A stretch of 64,000 bases of DNA from Nitrospira sp. Lineage in GTDB: Bacteria > Nitrospirota > Nitrospiria > Nitrospirales > Nitrospiraceae. Shown piece after piece: positions 62,569-64,000 of this stretch; position 1 is the first letter of the stretch; each line of letters begins with the position of its first letter. A program made the position numbers and the translations under genes. Below the pieces are notes generated by a model that worked only from the letters and a program-made list of their open reading frames with translations, was not told the DNA's origin and searched no databases. Location of the stretch: the NCBI GenBank assembly GCA_013140455.1, contig JABFSU010000057.1, positions 1-64,000 of the forward strand. Direction: 5' to 3'.

Positions 62569-62889
62569 TTACGAGGCAGGGCTCACATCACTCTGATTGA
62601 GCATCTGCTGGAGTTGGGCTTTGGCGTTGTCTTCGAACCGGACAAACTCAACGCCGAACCGATGATCCCGTTGCCAGCGAACCGTTGCAATAGCAATGTC
62701 GATGGGGCTCCGCGCACCGGATAACTGGATATGAACCCGAAAATGCGCTCCGATCGGAGCAGGCAGATCCGACTCGATCTCACCGCCGGTAATGGTGAGA
62801 TTGGTCAGCGTTCCGGTTCCGTTGCCCCCCTCGCTGCTCAAGGTGACAGGGTAGTTCACTTCGATCCTCGGCCGACCGCGTTCTTGCAT
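62569..62889 (-). CDS. PilZ domain protein
   Basis: 106-aa single-domain PilZ protein. It has RPRIEVNYPVTL at the start (a variant of the R-x3-R c-di-GMP motif) and a later LTNLTITGGEIESDLPAPIG matching the D/N-x-S-x-x-G region only loosely, so c-di-GMP binding is uncertain. ATG 62889 (MQERGRPR) is preferred; a Cys-rich upstream extension looks untranslated. It lies 43 nt downstream of purF. Confidence 0.82.
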   Translation of the reverse strand: MQERGRPRIEVNYPVTLSSEGGNGTGTLTNLTITGGEIESDLPAPIGAHFRVHIQLSGARSPIDIAIATVRWQRDHRFGVEFVRFEDNAKAQLQQMLNQSDVSPAS

Positions 62890-62932
62890 TTCGAAGCACC
62901 CTCCCGTGAGGCACAGGTGACACAATGACCGA

Positions 62933-64000
62933 CTATGTCAACTTCTTCTTTACATCGGCCGATGGCTCGAACAGCCCGAGCTGCATTTCTTCGGCCCGGG
63001 TAAACGCGATCGGGTACTTTTCAGTAAAGCAGGCATTGCAATATTGCGCAGGAACACCGGGCGCAGACTGCAGCATACCATCCAGACTCAAATAGGCCAA
63101 AGAATCTGCGGTAATGTACTTGCGTATTTCTTCGGTGGAATGATTCGACGCGATCAGCTCTTTCTTGGTCGGAGTATCGATGCCATAGAAACAAGGCGAC
63201 ACGATCGGCGGGGAACTGATGCGCATATGGACTTCTTTGGCGCCGGCGTTACGCAACATCTTCACGATCTTCCGGCTCGTCGTCCCGCGTACGAGCGAAT
63301 CGTCTACCACCACCACCCGCTTGCCTGCCAACACCTCAGGCACCGCGTTCAACTTCACCTTCACGCCGAAGTGACGGATGGACTGTTCCGGCTCGATGAA
63401 GGTCCGGCCGACATAGTGATTGCGGATCAACCCCGTCTCGAAAGGAATCCCACCGCCCTCGCTATAACCCAAAGCAGCAGGCACTCCGGAGTCCGGGACA
63501 GGAATCACAATGTCCGCCTCCACCCAGGATTCCTTGGCCAATCGGCGGCCCAACGCCTTGCGGGTCGAGTAGACCGCGTTCGCGCCGAAAATGCGGCTGT
63601 CCGGTCTGGCGAAGTAGACATACTCAAACACACACATGGCCGGATCGACTTTGGGAAATGGCCGGTGGCTGTCGATCCCCTGATCGCTCAACACTACCAG
63701 CTCGCCGGGCTCGATCTCGCGAATATACTCAGCGTCCAAGAGGTCAAACGCGCAGGTTTCCGATGCCACGACCCAACTTCCGCGCACACGCCCCAGACAG
63801 AGCGGCCGCAGGCCATGTGGATCGCGCACCGCGATCAGACCGTTGTCCGTCATCAAAACCAGCGAGAACGCGCCCCGCACCTGATTCAACGCATCCATCA
63901 CGCGCGCCAGAAACGTGCTGGCACGGGAATGGGCGATCAGGTGGATGATGACTTCCGTGTCCGAGGTGGATTGAAAAATCGCCCCGTACGCTTCAAGCTC
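62933..64000 (-). CDS. purF: Amidophosphoribosyltransferase, partial (5' end missing)
   Basis: C-terminal ~355 residues of the first enzyme of purine synthesis, which makes phosphoribosylamine from PRPP and glutamine. The frame continues off the right edge, so the N-terminal Cys is not seen. Visible parts: end of the glutaminase domain ([31 protein letters not shown]), [11 protein letters not shown], the PRPP loop [18 protein letters not shown], and [19 protein letters not shown]. Normal C-terminus. Confidence 0.97.
   Translation of the reverse strand, partial: ELEAYGAIFQSTSDTEVIIHLIAHSRASTFLARVMDALNQVRGAFSLVLMTDNGLIAVRDPHGLRPLCLGRVRGSWVVASETCAFDLLDAEYIREIEPGELVVLSDQGIDSHRPFPKVDPAMCVFEYVYFARPDSRIFGANAVYSTRKALGRRLAKESWVEADIVIPVPDSGVPAALGYSEGGGIPFETGLIRNHYVGRTFIEPEQSIRHFGVKVKLNAVPEVLAGKRVVVVDDSLVRGTTSRKIVKMLRNAGAKEVHMRISSPPIVSPCFYGIDTPTKKELIASNHSTEEIRKYITADSLAYLSLDGMLQSAPGVPAQYCNACFTEKYPIAFTRAEEMQLGLFEPSADVKKKLT

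Noticed and set aside
62569-62889. Functional c-di-GMP receptor
   Set aside because: The PilZ fold is likely, but the second binding motif is only loosely matched, so binding was not claimed.
1-64000. CRISPR arrays, tRNA genes, prophage or transposase genes
   Set aside because: No regularly spaced direct repeats, tRNA-like T-arms, integrases or transposases were noticed on either strand by eye; a dedicated scan was not possible.

Overview
The window looks like chromosome from a Nitrospira-type nitrite oxidiser (phylum Nitrospirota). This is an inference from gene style: GC-rich coding, NHL-repeat and Slp/OmpA-like envelope proteins, a lysine/alanine-rich histone-like protein, and dispersed palindromic elements. 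The left edge is the first ~39 nt of a 16S rRNA gene on the minus strand, with a near-consensus promoter and a boxA-like leader. No lineage-defining energy-metabolism gene is present, so the genus is not proven.

Layout. 0.3-4 kb: a Tat-exported molybdopterin oxidoreductase, then an accessory patch with a BrnT/BrnA toxin-antitoxin pair and three unknown genes. 4-14 kb: cell-envelope genes (COG3014-like lipoprotein, alpha/beta hydrolase lipoprotein, RluE-type pseudouridine synthase, Slp, OmpA-like lipoprotein, DUF2959, zinc metallopeptidase, FUN14 protein, trypsin/PDZ protease). 13.8-22.4 kb, minus strand: housekeeping genes (RNase HI fused to an ABC ATPase, aroC, aspS, RluB-type synthase, guaA, guaB). 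22.4-30 kb: a 987-aa NHL/FN3 double-propeller protein, scpB-scpA, a pentapeptide-like membrane protein and a histone-like protein. 30-37 kb: cupredoxin, a PqqD-like/methyltransferase fusion, a HEPN-MNT toxin-antitoxin insertion flanked by a duplicated gene end, and AT-richer accessory genes. 37-48 kb: ppx, recG, a gluzincin/TPR protein, a DCC protein, an O-methyltransferase/TPR operon and a TlpA-like thioredoxin.

48.4-62.1 kb, minus strand: the most notable region, an apparently uncharacterised RiPP (ribosomally made, modified peptide) locus. It has five very small precursor genes (37-45 codons), which I found by translating the minus strand between the larger genes. They share a leader whose spacing matches the lasso-peptide leader rule (Tyr-x2-Pro-x-hydrophobic ... 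Thr at -2), except that the usual Gly is Glu. The locus contains two PqqD-like leader-binding proteins, one lasso-B2-like cysteine protease, two HPr-kinase-like kinases, two NTP_transf_5-type nucleotidyltransferases, two ATP-grasp proteins, two membrane di-iron hydroxylases and one ABC exporter. No asparagine-synthetase-like lasso cyclase is visible. Each precursor is followed by a stem-loop. In two of the duplicated enzyme pairs one copy has lost recognisable catalytic residues. The locus reads as two half-clusters, each with its own precursor subtype: PqqD-1/precursors 5,4/HPrK-1/NTase-1/B2/ABC, then ATP-grasp-2/ATP-grasp-1/PqqD-2/HPrK-2/precursors 3,2,1/hydroxylases/NTase-2. The right edge holds a PilZ protein and the 3' part of purF.

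Repeats include three copies of a MITE-like element with terminal inverted repeats (10.65, 13.69 and 44.26 kb) and three copies of a ~40-bp GC-rich repeat. No tRNA, CRISPR array, insertion-sequence transposase or prophage gene was seen.
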